DNA of 9,449 nt, taken from CAZZEX01 sp964653285 (GTDB lineage: Bacteria; Chloroflexota; Anaerolineae; B4-G1). Positions 1-5,962 of the stretch are shown here, one piece after another. The DNA is taken from positions 1 through 9,449 of the forward strand of contig CAZZEX010000144.1 in the NCBI GenBank assembly GCA_964653285.1, written 5' to 3'. A program made the translations under genes and the position numbers. Every line of letters begins with the position of its first letter. Positions within the stretch are counted from its first letter, which is position 1. The notes beneath the pieces were generated by a model, which worked only from the letters and a program-made list of their open reading frames with translations, was not told the DNA's origin and made no database searches.

Positions 1-7
1 CCCTCTT

Positions 8-28
8 GGGCAGGTACAAGACCTGCCC
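8..28. repeat. Short palindromic repeat, 8-bp stem with 5-nt loop
   Basis: The sequence GGGCAGGT, ACAAG, ACCTGCCC forms a perfect 8-bp inverted repeat around a 5-nt loop, followed by CCTAC. It lies just past the 3' end of the minus-strand racemase remnant. No T-run follows on either side, so it is not a typical intrinsic terminator. Two hairpins of the same design (7-8 bp stem, 5-nt loop) are at 9404-9447, which suggests a dispersed REP-like family. Family membership is inferred from architecture alone. Confidence 0.6.
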
Positions 29-54
29 CTACCCCGGTTTATTGAAAAGATACC

Positions 55-477
55 TCACGCCTTTAGAACAACGTGTTCTAGCGCAAGGCGCTCAAGGGCA
101 TCTGGCCTGGGTTCGGCACCTATGCCCGGTTTCATGCTTGCGCGGAACTCGGATGGGGCTGAATGCCTCATAGGAGGTTTAGCCAAATCCTGCTCATAAA
201 ATCGGTTGCTTGGAAAGATGTCTGAGGGGTATCGAATGTTTGGCAAAGTCGCGAGGGCAACGCAATGTGATGCGCCGACAGCCGACTCCAGCATTCCACC
301 TATCCAGCATGGAATACCCGTTTTCTGACAGATGTCGTGAATAGCAAGCGCATTTGTGATGCCGCCTACTCTGCCTGGTTTGATATTGATCCAGCGACAT
401 GCCTTGATTTGAATCGCTTTGCGGGCCTTATCGGGAGATGTAATGCTCTCGTCCAAGCAAATTGGTGTATTGATGTT
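55..477 (-). pseudogene. 3' remnant of an N-acylamino acid racemase / o-succinylbenzoate synthase-type gene
   Basis: This is the C-terminal part of an enolase-superfamily enzyme of the MenC/NAAAR group. Reading on the minus strand from about 477, the frame gives NINTPICLDES, then WINIKPGRVGG, then GIPCWIGGMLES, then NRFYEQDLAKP, and ends at TGA (57-55). The Asp of LDES is a metal ligand in this family, and the Lys of NIKPGR is one of the two catalytic lysines. They are 24 residues apart, as I recall for the Amycolatopsis enzyme. An in-frame TAG lies at 483-481, directly before the conserved block, and the N-terminal half (capping domain, first catalytic Lys, two more metal ligands) is absent in this frame. 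A TTG at 456-454 would start a 133-residue product, but it falls in the middle of a conserved motif and is not a credible start. The C-terminus looks complete. The gene is broken and cannot make an active enzyme. It lies in the opposite orientation to the operon. Confidence 0.8.
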
Positions 478-668
478 TGCCTACAATCTCCTTCAGCGAG
501 ACAACGGTCGTCCTTCAAAACGTAGTGACTGCGTTCCGACTCGCCGCGACAGCAAGGGCAGCAGTCAATCTCCGGCGTGCAGTGATGACTGGGCACGTAT
601 CCGTAATCACTGGCCGTATTCATCAAGCCACCTCCATACCGCACCGCACTTGCCGGTAGACTATGGAG

Positions 669-698
669 AGTATACCACAAATGCCTTGCCCATGCCAA
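669..698 (-). promoter_or_regulatory. Candidate sigma-70 promoter on the minus strand
   Basis: On the minus strand, TTGGCA (698-693) and TATACT (674-669) are separated by 18 nt, a good match to the vegetative consensus. Transcription would start near 662 and run towards the racemase remnant. About 30 nt downstream, GGAGGT (635-630) precedes an ATG (623-621) by 6 nt, opening an 85-codon frame of no recognisable family that runs into the remnant in a different frame. The promoter may be a relic of the intact gene or a chance match. Confidence 0.3.
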
Positions 699-814
699 TA
701 TTGCAGAGATAGTCTTCAAGTGAGTGAAGTGCGCCTCTCAGGACAGGCTCGCGACGAAGCATGGCCGATGAAGGCCAGCCACCGTCGGCTCCACCTTGGG
801 AATACACACGCGCA

Positions 815-848
815 GGCGCATCTCTCATCCTCCCCTCGGAGATGTGCC
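815..848. repeat. Inverted repeat, 10-bp stem with 14-nt loop
   Basis: GGCGCATCTC (815-824) pairs with GAGATGTGCC (839-848) through nine Watson-Crick pairs and one G-T wobble, around a 14-nt loop. It ends about 50 nt before the -35 box of the operon promoter. No T-run follows. It may be a weak structural element or a regulatory palindrome, and function is unknown. Confidence 0.3.
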
Positions 849-896
849 CATCTTACCACGAATTTCCCCAATCTTGAAACCACGCTCCTCTGGCAC

Positions 897-925
897 TTGA
901 CATCCACCGCAGAATGTGGTAAAAT
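897..925 (+). promoter_or_regulatory. Sigma-70-type promoter of the transporter operon
   Basis: TTGACA (897-902) is an exact consensus -35 box and TAAAAT (920-925) matches five of six positions of the consensus -10 box. The spacer is the optimal 17 nt. The expected transcription start is near 932, leaving a leader of about 50 nt before the ATG at 982. No comparably good plus-strand promoter was noticed in the later gaps between genes, so this one probably drives the whole gene set. Confidence 0.75.
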
Positions 926-937
926 GTATGATGTCTG

Positions 938-948
938 TTGTCCGACAA
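938..948. promoter_or_regulatory. Candidate GntR-family operator
   Basis: TTGTCCGACAA is a perfect 11-bp inverted repeat (TTGTC, C, GACAA). It matches the general GntR-type pattern TNGTNNNACNA. It sits 12 nt after the -10 box, just past the predicted transcription start, where a bound repressor would block initiation or early elongation. The first gene downstream encodes a GntR winged helix, so autoregulation is the natural reading. One caution is that HutC/UTRA-type members often prefer GT-N-TA-N-AC-like sites, so the match is to the superfamily pattern rather than to the subfamily. Confidence 0.5.
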
Positions 949-981
949 ATCGCCAGGATGGCCTGATTCAAGGACACACGA

Positions 982-2958
982 ATGGCAACACCCAGTGGGA
1001 TTCCGCAGATCCAGGACGACTCCCCCCTCCCCCATCGCGTCGCTGATCAACTGTGCTCCATGATCATCAGCGGCGCCCTCAAACCCGGCAGCCGCCTCAC
1101 CAACGAGCTCGAGCTGGCCAAGTCGCTGAATGTCAGCCGCAGCACGCTGCGGGCCGCCCTCGACCGCCTTGCCTCCCAGGGGTTGGTTGTGCGCAAGCGC
1201 GGTATCGGAACCTTCGTGGCCGACGAACCGCTGGTGACCAACAATCTGAGCATCAACTTTGGCGTGACCCAGGTTATAAAGTCGGTCGGAGCCAAACCAG
1301 GCACTGCTGAAGTGTACCTGAACGTAGAGAAAGCAGGCGAGCGGGTAGCCGAGCGCCTTGAACTGGAACTGGCCTCACCCGTGGTCGTCATTGAGCGCGT
1401 GCGCACTGCCGACGACCGGCCCGTGGTTCTCTCTTTCGACATCATCCCCCAAAGCCTCTTAGACACGCTCAGGCAGCGACTGTCACTGGATGAGATCAAA
1501 CAGTTTCTGATCAAGAGGCAGTCGCTCTACGCTCTTCTCATAAAGCAACTCGGGCTGGAGATCGACCACGGCATCGCTCGCCTGCATCCCATAGTCGCGG
1601 AGCGTTGGGCGGCGGAGAAGCTAGGCGTGCCGGCAAGAAGCGGCCTTCTACACATCGAGCAGGTGGACTACGACCCGTACGGAAGGCCGGTTATGTTGTC
1701 CGACGAGTATCACGTAGCGAACACCTTCACCTTCACGGTCTATCGCCAGGGCGGACTTACATTGGCCGCTTGTGCCCCATCGGAGGCTGAAAACTGGGAG
1801 AAGTGGGAAACTATCAAGATCGGCGTTCCCACGCTCATCACCGGTCATGGAGCCTCGATGGGAGCTGATATCCTGGCCGGGATCAGTATGTCGGTCGAAA
1901 AGGTCAACTCAGAGGGCGGTGTATTGGGTAAGCCCTTGGAGATGATTATTACTGATACCAAGGAGAGTGGAGCCGAAGAATGTCGTCTCGCAGCGGAATT
2001 TATGAGTAGAAGTGACGTGGTAGCAAACTTTCCGGGTGCTTTTTATGGCCCGGCGTGTATCCACGAGTTTGGTAAATATGACCAACCCCTCTTTCACGGC
2101 AGCGCGATCAAGGAAACGGTTGACGCGGTTGTAGCAAACCTGCCCGAATATCGAAACATTTTTCAGGTATCCGCGAGTGAGGAAAGTTTCGGCATCAACG
2201 CTTACGAAGTCATGGTCAACGAGCTTCCCTACGATTTCCCGAATAAGAAGGCCGCCTTGCTGGGTGGAGATATCACCTATGACATGCTGATCAAAGAGGG
2301 TATGAGGAAGCAGGCTGAAGAAAATGGATGGGAAATTGTTATGGATGACACCTATCCGTACGGCACCACGGAATTCGGGGCCCAGCTTGCAAAAATCAGG
2401 GCTGAGGAGCCCGCGGTCATCTTTGCATGTATCACCTCAGTCGACACCTCGGTGGCGTTCGTGAACCAATTCTTGCAGAATCCCACCAATTCCTTGATTC
2501 TCATCCAGTGGTCTCCTGTTGCCGCTGAGTTCAAGGGGCTGCTGGCTGAAAAAGCCAACGGCATCCTGTGGCAGACCGAATATGCCTATCTACCAACCCC
2601 CGAAAACCAGGTGTGGGTTGAGGAATTCGAGGCCAAGTTCGGCAGGTCACCGGGCGCCGCCTGGCCAGCAATGATGGATGACATGCTCCATATCTGGAAG
2701 GCAGCCATCGAATCATGCGGCAGTCCGGTAGATTATGAATGCATCTACGAATACCTCGAGAACCTGAGTGATCACCCATATGAAGGGCGTGAAGGAACAT
2801 ACGGAATGGACCCCGAGAGGCACGAAAGCCTGACAGGAGCCGAGTGGATCCCGATCCACGTCTACCAGATACAGGACCAAAAGGATGTGCTTCTCTACTT
2901 GGGAACAGACGCATTCGAGGGCAACAGCTTCCAGGTCCCACCCTGGTTCCAGGAATAA
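982..2958 (+). CDS. GntR/UTRA transcriptional regulator fused to a type I solute-binding domain
   Basis: This 658-residue protein joins two normally separate genes. Residues about 16-80 form a GntR winged helix (SLNVSRSTLRAALDRLASQG, then VVRKRGIGTFV). Residues about 95-252 form a UTRA effector domain of the HutC group, apparently complete to its usual last strand (GRPVMLSDEYH...FTFTVYRQ). Residues 277-656 form a Leu/Ile/Val-type periplasmic binding domain (Peripl_BP_6-like) that aligns without gaps to residues 72-451 of the lipoprotein encoded next, about two thirds identical by eye. Between them, residues 258-264 (GLTLAAC) are the tail of a lipoprotein signal peptide, with no charged n-region or full hydrophobic core before it, so export is unlikely. 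The start ATG has AAGGA 7 nt upstream (970-974). The probable role is a cytoplasmic DNA-binding regulator of this operon sensing the imported solute. AraR (GntR helix plus LacI-like domain) is a loose precedent. An in-frame deletion or an assembly error is the main alternative. Confidence 0.85.
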   Translation: MATPSGIPQIQDDSPLPHRVADQLCSMIISGALKPGSRLTNELELAKSLNVSRSTLRAALDRLASQGLVVRKRGIGTFVADEPLVTNNLSINFGVTQVIKSVGAKPGTAEVYLNVEKAGERVAERLELELASPVVVIERVRTADDRPVVLSFDIIPQSLLDTLRQRLSLDEIKQFLIKRQSLYALLIKQLGLEIDHGIARLHPIVAERWAAEKLGVPARSGLLHIEQVDYDPYGRPVMLSDEYHVANTFTFTVYRQGGLTLAACAPSEAENWEKWETIKIGVPTLITGHGASMGADILAGISMSVEKVNSEGGVLGKPLEMIITDTKESGAEECRLAAEFMSRSDVVANFPGAFYGPACIHEFGKYDQPLFHGSAIKETVDAVVANLPEYRNIFQVSASEESFGINAYEVMVNELPYDFPNKKAALLGGDITYDMLIKEGMRKQAEENGWEIVMDDTYPYGTTEFGAQLAKIRAEEPAVIFACITSVDTSVAFVNQFLQNPTNSLILIQWSPVAAEFKGLLAEKANGILWQTEYAYLPTPENQVWVEEFEAKFGRSPGAAWPAMMDDMLHIWKAAIESCGSPVDYECIYEYLENLSDHPYEGREGTYGMDPERHESLTGAEWIPIHVYQIQDQKDVLLYLGTDAFEGNSFQVPPWFQE

Positions 2959-2967
2959 CACGAGAAG

Positions 2968-2991
2968 AAAGGAGGATAGGCTATGGAATGA
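2968..2991 (+). promoter_or_regulatory. Strong SD followed by a Met-Glu-stop mini-frame in the binding-protein leader
   Basis: AAAGGAGG (2968-2975) lies 7 nt before an ATG (2983) that reads ATG GAA TGA, a two-codon frame. A second ATG at 2988 overlaps it and is in frame with the lipoprotein gene, adding 30 charged residues ahead of its signal peptide. The lipoprotein has its own SD (AGGAGG, 3063-3068), so this upstream signal is either a vestige of an older gene start or a small translational control element. Confidence 0.3.
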
Positions 2992-3077
2992 AGCTCCACG
3001 TGTACCGCGAGGATCACGGATCTAGGCTAGTGGACGGACCAGTGCCGTCAATTCAAATCAACAGGAGGAAGAGAGAA

Positions 3078-4436
3078 ATGAATAAGAGGAATTTGCTCAG
3101 TTTCCTAGTGTGTGCTCTTCTGGTCGTGGCAAATGGACTTGCATTGACCGCTTGCGCGCCCGAGAAGGTAATCGAAACGGTGGTTGTCACCCAGGTGGTC
3201 GAGGTTGCGGGCGAGGAGGTCGAAGTCACGAAGATCGTTGAGGTGGAAGTGACTCCCGAACCCGAGGTTGAATCGTGGGAGGACTGGGGGACCATCAAGA
3301 TCGGCTGTCCCACGCTCATTACCGGCGTTGGTGCTCCGATGGGGACCGACATCGTGGCAGGGCTCAGCATGGCGGTCGACCGGGTTAATGCCGAGGGCGG
3401 TCTGCTGGGCAAACCCGTGGAAATCGTCTATGCTGACATTAAGGGCTGTACGGCCGAGGATTGCCTCCTGGCTTCCGAGCTTATGGCTCGGTCAGGTGTC
3501 GTAGCGAACTTCCCTGGTGCTTGCTTTGGCCCAGCGTGTGCGCACGCGTTTGGCAAGCTTGATCAGCCATTCTTCCACGGCAGCGCAGACACGCAAACGG
3601 TTGAGGAGACCATGGCGGGCTTGCCAGAGTATCGGAACGTCTTCCAGATCTGTGCCAGCGAGGTATCCTACGGCCCAAACGCCTACGAGGTCATCACTGA
3701 GAAGCTCCCTTATGAGCTCCCGAACAAGAAGGTCGCTTTGCTGGGTGGAGATATCAGTTACGATATGATCATCCAGCAGTCCTTCGAGGACGTCGCTGTG
3801 GCTAATGGGTGGGAAGTTGTGCTGGATGATACCTATCCCTATGGCACCACTGAGTTTGGGGCGCAGCTTGCAAAGATCCGAGCGGAGGAACCCGCGATAA
3901 TCTTTGGATGTCTCACCTCGGTCGACTCCTCGGTGGCGTTTATGAACCAGTTCCTCGAAAATCCCACCAACTCCTTGATCTACATCCAGTGGTCGCCCGC
4001 CTCGCCAGAATTCATCGAACTGTTGGGTGAAAAGGCGAATGGCATCACGTGGCAGACGCTGGTTGCTTACCTGCCAACCGCTGAGAACGAACAATGGGTT
4101 AGCGACTTCGAGGCTCAATTTGGTAGGCGACCAGGTGCCTGCTGGCCAGCCACCGTGGAAGACCAACTCCATTTCTGGATGGACGCCGCCGAGAGCTGCG
4201 GCAGCCCAATAGAGTATGAGTGCATCTATGAATACCTCGAAACTCTGAGCGACCATCCGTATACGGGGCGCTGCGGAACCTATGGGATGGACCCCGATAG
4301 GCACGAAGGCTTGACAGGCGATGAATGGCTCCCCAGTCACTTTGTGCAAATACAAGGCCAAAAGGACCACACACTCTATCTGGGGACCCAACAAGTGGAG
4401 GGAGAGGAGTTCATAGTCCCGCCCTGGATCAAGTAA
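3078..4436 (+). CDS. Exported solute-binding lipoprotein of a branched-chain-amino-acid-type ABC importer
   Basis: This 452-residue protein captures the solute outside the membrane and delivers it to LivHM. Residues 1-25 are a lipoprotein signal peptide with a basic start (MNKR), a hydrophobic core and the lipobox LTAC, with Cys26 as the lipidated residue. Residues 27-66 are a flexible Val/Thr/Glu-rich linker (VIETVVVTQVVEV and variants) typical of Chloroflexota binding proteins. Residues 72-451 are a type I periplasmic binding fold of the Leu/Ile/Val, amide and urea binding group (TIKIGCPTLITG, GLLGKPVE). The ligand cannot be read from sequence. The start at 3078 is chosen because the signal peptide begins there and AGGAGG lies 9 nt upstream; the frame stays open further upstream. 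It has 11 cysteines after Cys26, against 5 in the fused paralogue's binding domain. It comes 119 nt after the fusion gene and 94 nt before livG. Confidence 0.92.
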   Translation: MNKRNLLSFLVCALLVVANGLALTACAPEKVIETVVVTQVVEVAGEEVEVTKIVEVEVTPEPEVESWEDWGTIKIGCPTLITGVGAPMGTDIVAGLSMAVDRVNAEGGLLGKPVEIVYADIKGCTAEDCLLASELMARSGVVANFPGACFGPACAHAFGKLDQPFFHGSADTQTVEETMAGLPEYRNVFQICASEVSYGPNAYEVITEKLPYELPNKKVALLGGDISYDMIIQQSFEDVAVANGWEVVLDDTYPYGTTEFGAQLAKIRAEEPAIIFGCLTSVDSSVAFMNQFLENPTNSLIYIQWSPASPEFIELLGEKANGITWQTLVAYLPTAENEQWVSDFEAQFGRRPGACWPATVEDQLHFWMDAAESCGSPIEYECIYEYLETLSDHPYTGRCGTYGMDPDRHEGLTGDEWLPSHFVQIQGQKDHTLYLGTQQVEGEEFIVPPWIK

Positions 4437-4460
4437 TTGCGCGAACAAACGGGTAACGGA

Positions 4461-4489
4461 AGGAGATGGGAGCAACACTCCCATCTCCT
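4461..4489 (+). promoter_or_regulatory. Intercistronic hairpin, 12-bp perfect stem
   Basis: AGGAGATGGGAG (4461-4472) pairs perfectly with CTCCCATCTCCT (4478-4489) around the loop CAACA. It begins 24 nt after the lipoprotein stop codon and ends 41 nt before livG. The sequence after it (CCCTATCCTCATAATTC) has no T-run, so full rho-independent termination is unlikely. Hairpins in this position in binding-protein operons often protect the upstream message from 3' decay or cause partial read-through, giving more binding protein than transporter. That role is inferred here. Confidence 0.65.
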
Positions 4490-4530
4490 CCCTATCCTCA
4501 TAATTCTCACGTGAAGGACTGGAGGTTCTT

Positions 4531-5250
4531 ATGGCGGTGGTTCTTGAGGTGAAGCAGTTAACGAAGCGCTTTGGCGAGTTAGCCGCGGTAAATAACCTGA
4601 GCTTCGAGGTGGAAAAGGGTGAGATTTTCGGTATCGCCGGGCCCAACGGTGCCGGCAAGACGACACTTTTTAACGTGATATCAGGCGTGTACTCAGGCAC
4701 AGGCGAGGTCATCTTCGAGGGGCAACCCATCAGTCGGTTGAGGCCTTACCAAGTTTGCCACAGGGGGCTGGCAAGGACGTTCCAAATCCCTACCGTCTTT
4801 TCCACCCTGACTTTGTACGACAATGTCAGGGTAGGCGCACATTTCGGCACCGCTGGCCAGGATGAAGATAGAATCATAGGAGATACACTGGATTTCGTGG
4901 ACCTGAGAGGGAAGGAGAACGTAGAAGTAAAACATTTGTGTCTCTTTGATAAGAAACTGACCATGCTTGCGGCAGCCCTGGCGACGCAGCCCCGTCTCTT
5001 GATGTTGGATGAACCGATTGGTGGTCTAAGCCCGGTGGAGATCGGACAGAGCATTTCCCTTTTCGAGAGGATCAACCAGGAAATGGGGGTCACATTGATT
5101 GTGATTGAGCACCTGATGAGCGTGTTGGTGGAGATTTCCCAGCGGCTGATGATCCTCCACAACGGAGAGAGGATCAGCATCGGCTCTCCCGAGGAGGTGA
5201 CGAAAGACAAGCAAGTAATCGAAGTCTACCTGGGGGCCGAATATGCTTAA
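4531..5250 (+). CDS. livG: Branched-chain-amino-acid-type ABC transporter ATPase LivG
   Basis: This 239-residue cytoplasmic ATPase energises the importer together with LivF. It has Walker A GPNGAGKTT (residues 37-45), Walker B LLMLDEP with Asp160 and catalytic Glu161, and the switch His194 (VIEHLMSVL). The RTFQIPTVFSTLTLYDNV stretch after the Q-loop is typical of LivG. The signature motif is unusual: where LivG proteins have LSYGQQ or similar, this one reads LCLFDKK (136-142). Part of the LivG family has degenerate signatures, so this need not mean inactivity, but the ATP site that uses it is probably impaired. The start ATG has GGAGGT 4 nt upstream. The stop overlaps livF by 8 nt, which suggests translational coupling. 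Confidence 0.93.
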   Translation: MAVVLEVKQLTKRFGELAAVNNLSFEVEKGEIFGIAGPNGAGKTTLFNVISGVYSGTGEVIFEGQPISRLRPYQVCHRGLARTFQIPTVFSTLTLYDNVRVGAHFGTAGQDEDRIIGDTLDFVDLRGKENVEVKHLCLFDKKLTMLAAALATQPRLLMLDEPIGGLSPVEIGQSISLFERINQEMGVTLIVIEHLMSVLVEISQRLMILHNGERISIGSPEEVTKDKQVIEVYLGAEYA

Positions 5251-5947
5251 GGTAAACAACATCAATTTCTTTTATGGCGAGGTCCAGGTACTGACAAACG
5301 TGTCTCTCGAAGTGAACGAAGGAGGGTTTGTCGCCATCTTCGGGCCCAACGGTCACGGCAAGTCCACTCTGTTGAAGGTGATCTGCGGCTTGCTCAGGCC
5401 GGTTTCCGGCTCTGTTGAGTACGATGGGAAAACGGTTGGCGGGCTACGGACTCAAGATATCGTCAATGCGGGCCTGGTCTACGTCCCCGAGGATCGGCAT
5501 CTCTTCCCGGAGATGACCGTCCTGGAGAACCTCAAGATGGGCGCCTACTGCAAGAATGCAAGAGCCACGGAAAGCGAGAACCTGGATTACGTCTTCCACC
5601 TCTTCCCGAAACTTGAACGGTTGAGCAAGCAGGTGGCATCATCCTTGAGCGGCGGGGAGGGGCGCATGTTGGCCATCGGTCGAGGGTTGATGTCCAATCC
5701 CAGGTTCCTGGCGATAGATGAGCCCTCCTTTGGCCTGGCGCCCAACTTGAGAGTTGACGTATTCAAAGCGATCAATGAGATCAGAGAGAGAGGGGTCAGC
5801 ATCCTGTTGGTCGAGCAGAGTACCAGCATCGCTTCCGACTATGCCGATAGGGTTTACGTGCTGGAGGACGGAAAGGTGGTTTTTGAGGGGGATAGTGACC
5901 AGGCTCTGAGCAGCGAAGTGTTCAGGAAAGTCTGTCTGGGTATCTGA
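5243..5947 (+). CDS. livF: Branched-chain-amino-acid-type ABC transporter ATPase LivF
   Basis: This 234-residue ATPase is the partner of LivG, with the usual LivF length. Walker A is GPNGHGKST (residues 34-42, with His where Ala is common). The signature is LSGGEG (135-140), with Gly in the place usually taken by Gln. Walker B is FLAIDEP with Asp159 and Glu160. The switch position is Gln192 (LLVEQS), as is normal in LivF rather than the His of LivG. The EDRHLFPEMTVLENLKMGAY stretch is strongly LivF-like. The start ATG lies inside the end of livG, so its ribosomes probably come by coupling. livH follows 15 nt later. Confidence 0.93.
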   Translation: MLKVNNINFFYGEVQVLTNVSLEVNEGGFVAIFGPNGHGKSTLLKVICGLLRPVSGSVEYDGKTVGGLRTQDIVNAGLVYVPEDRHLFPEMTVLENLKMGAYCKNARATESENLDYVFHLFPKLERLSKQVASSLSGGEGRMLAIGRGLMSNPRFLAIDEPSFGLAPNLRVDVFKAINEIRERGVSILLVEQSTSIASDYADRVYVLEDGKVVFEGDSDQALSSEVFRKVCLGI

Positions 5948-5962
5948 AGGAGGACGAATTTC

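Larger units (their letters stand above)
513..896. other. Region without a recognisable gene
   Basis: Between the racemase remnant and the operon promoter I find no frame that resembles a known protein. The open frames here are short, low in recognisable motifs, and rich in Cys, Arg, His and Ser in the way of random translation. The stretch contains the candidate minus-strand promoter (669-698), a possible SD plus ATG at 635-621 on the minus strand, and an inverted repeat at 815-848. It may include degraded sequence from the missing 5' half of the racemase gene, but I could not align it by eye. Confidence 0.5.

Noticed and set aside
663..1046. Plus-strand open frame of 127 codons across the operon promoter
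   Set aside because: It runs through the promoter and operator into the regulator gene in another frame, and the translation has no recognisable domain.
1693..1780. Internal ATG at 1693 as start of a separate lipoprotein gene
   Set aside because: The stretch before Cys264 (MLSDEYHVANTFTFTVYRQG) has no basic n-region or hydrophobic core, is the conserved end of the UTRA domain, and has no convincing SD.
2844..3077. Upstream extension of the lipoprotein frame to the ATG at 2844
   Set aside because: It overlaps the end of the fusion gene and would place the signal peptide inside the protein. The ATG at 3078 has its own SD and begins a textbook lipoprotein signal.
4437..4448. TTGCGCGAACAA as a second operator
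   Set aside because: The arms do not form a proper inverted repeat and the spacing differs from the 11-bp palindrome at 938-948.
3492..4730. Long minus-strand open frame (412 codons) opposite the lipoprotein gene and the start of livG
   Set aside because: It is antisense to two well-supported genes, crosses the intercistronic hairpin, and its translation shows no family motifs. It follows from codon bias on the plus strand.
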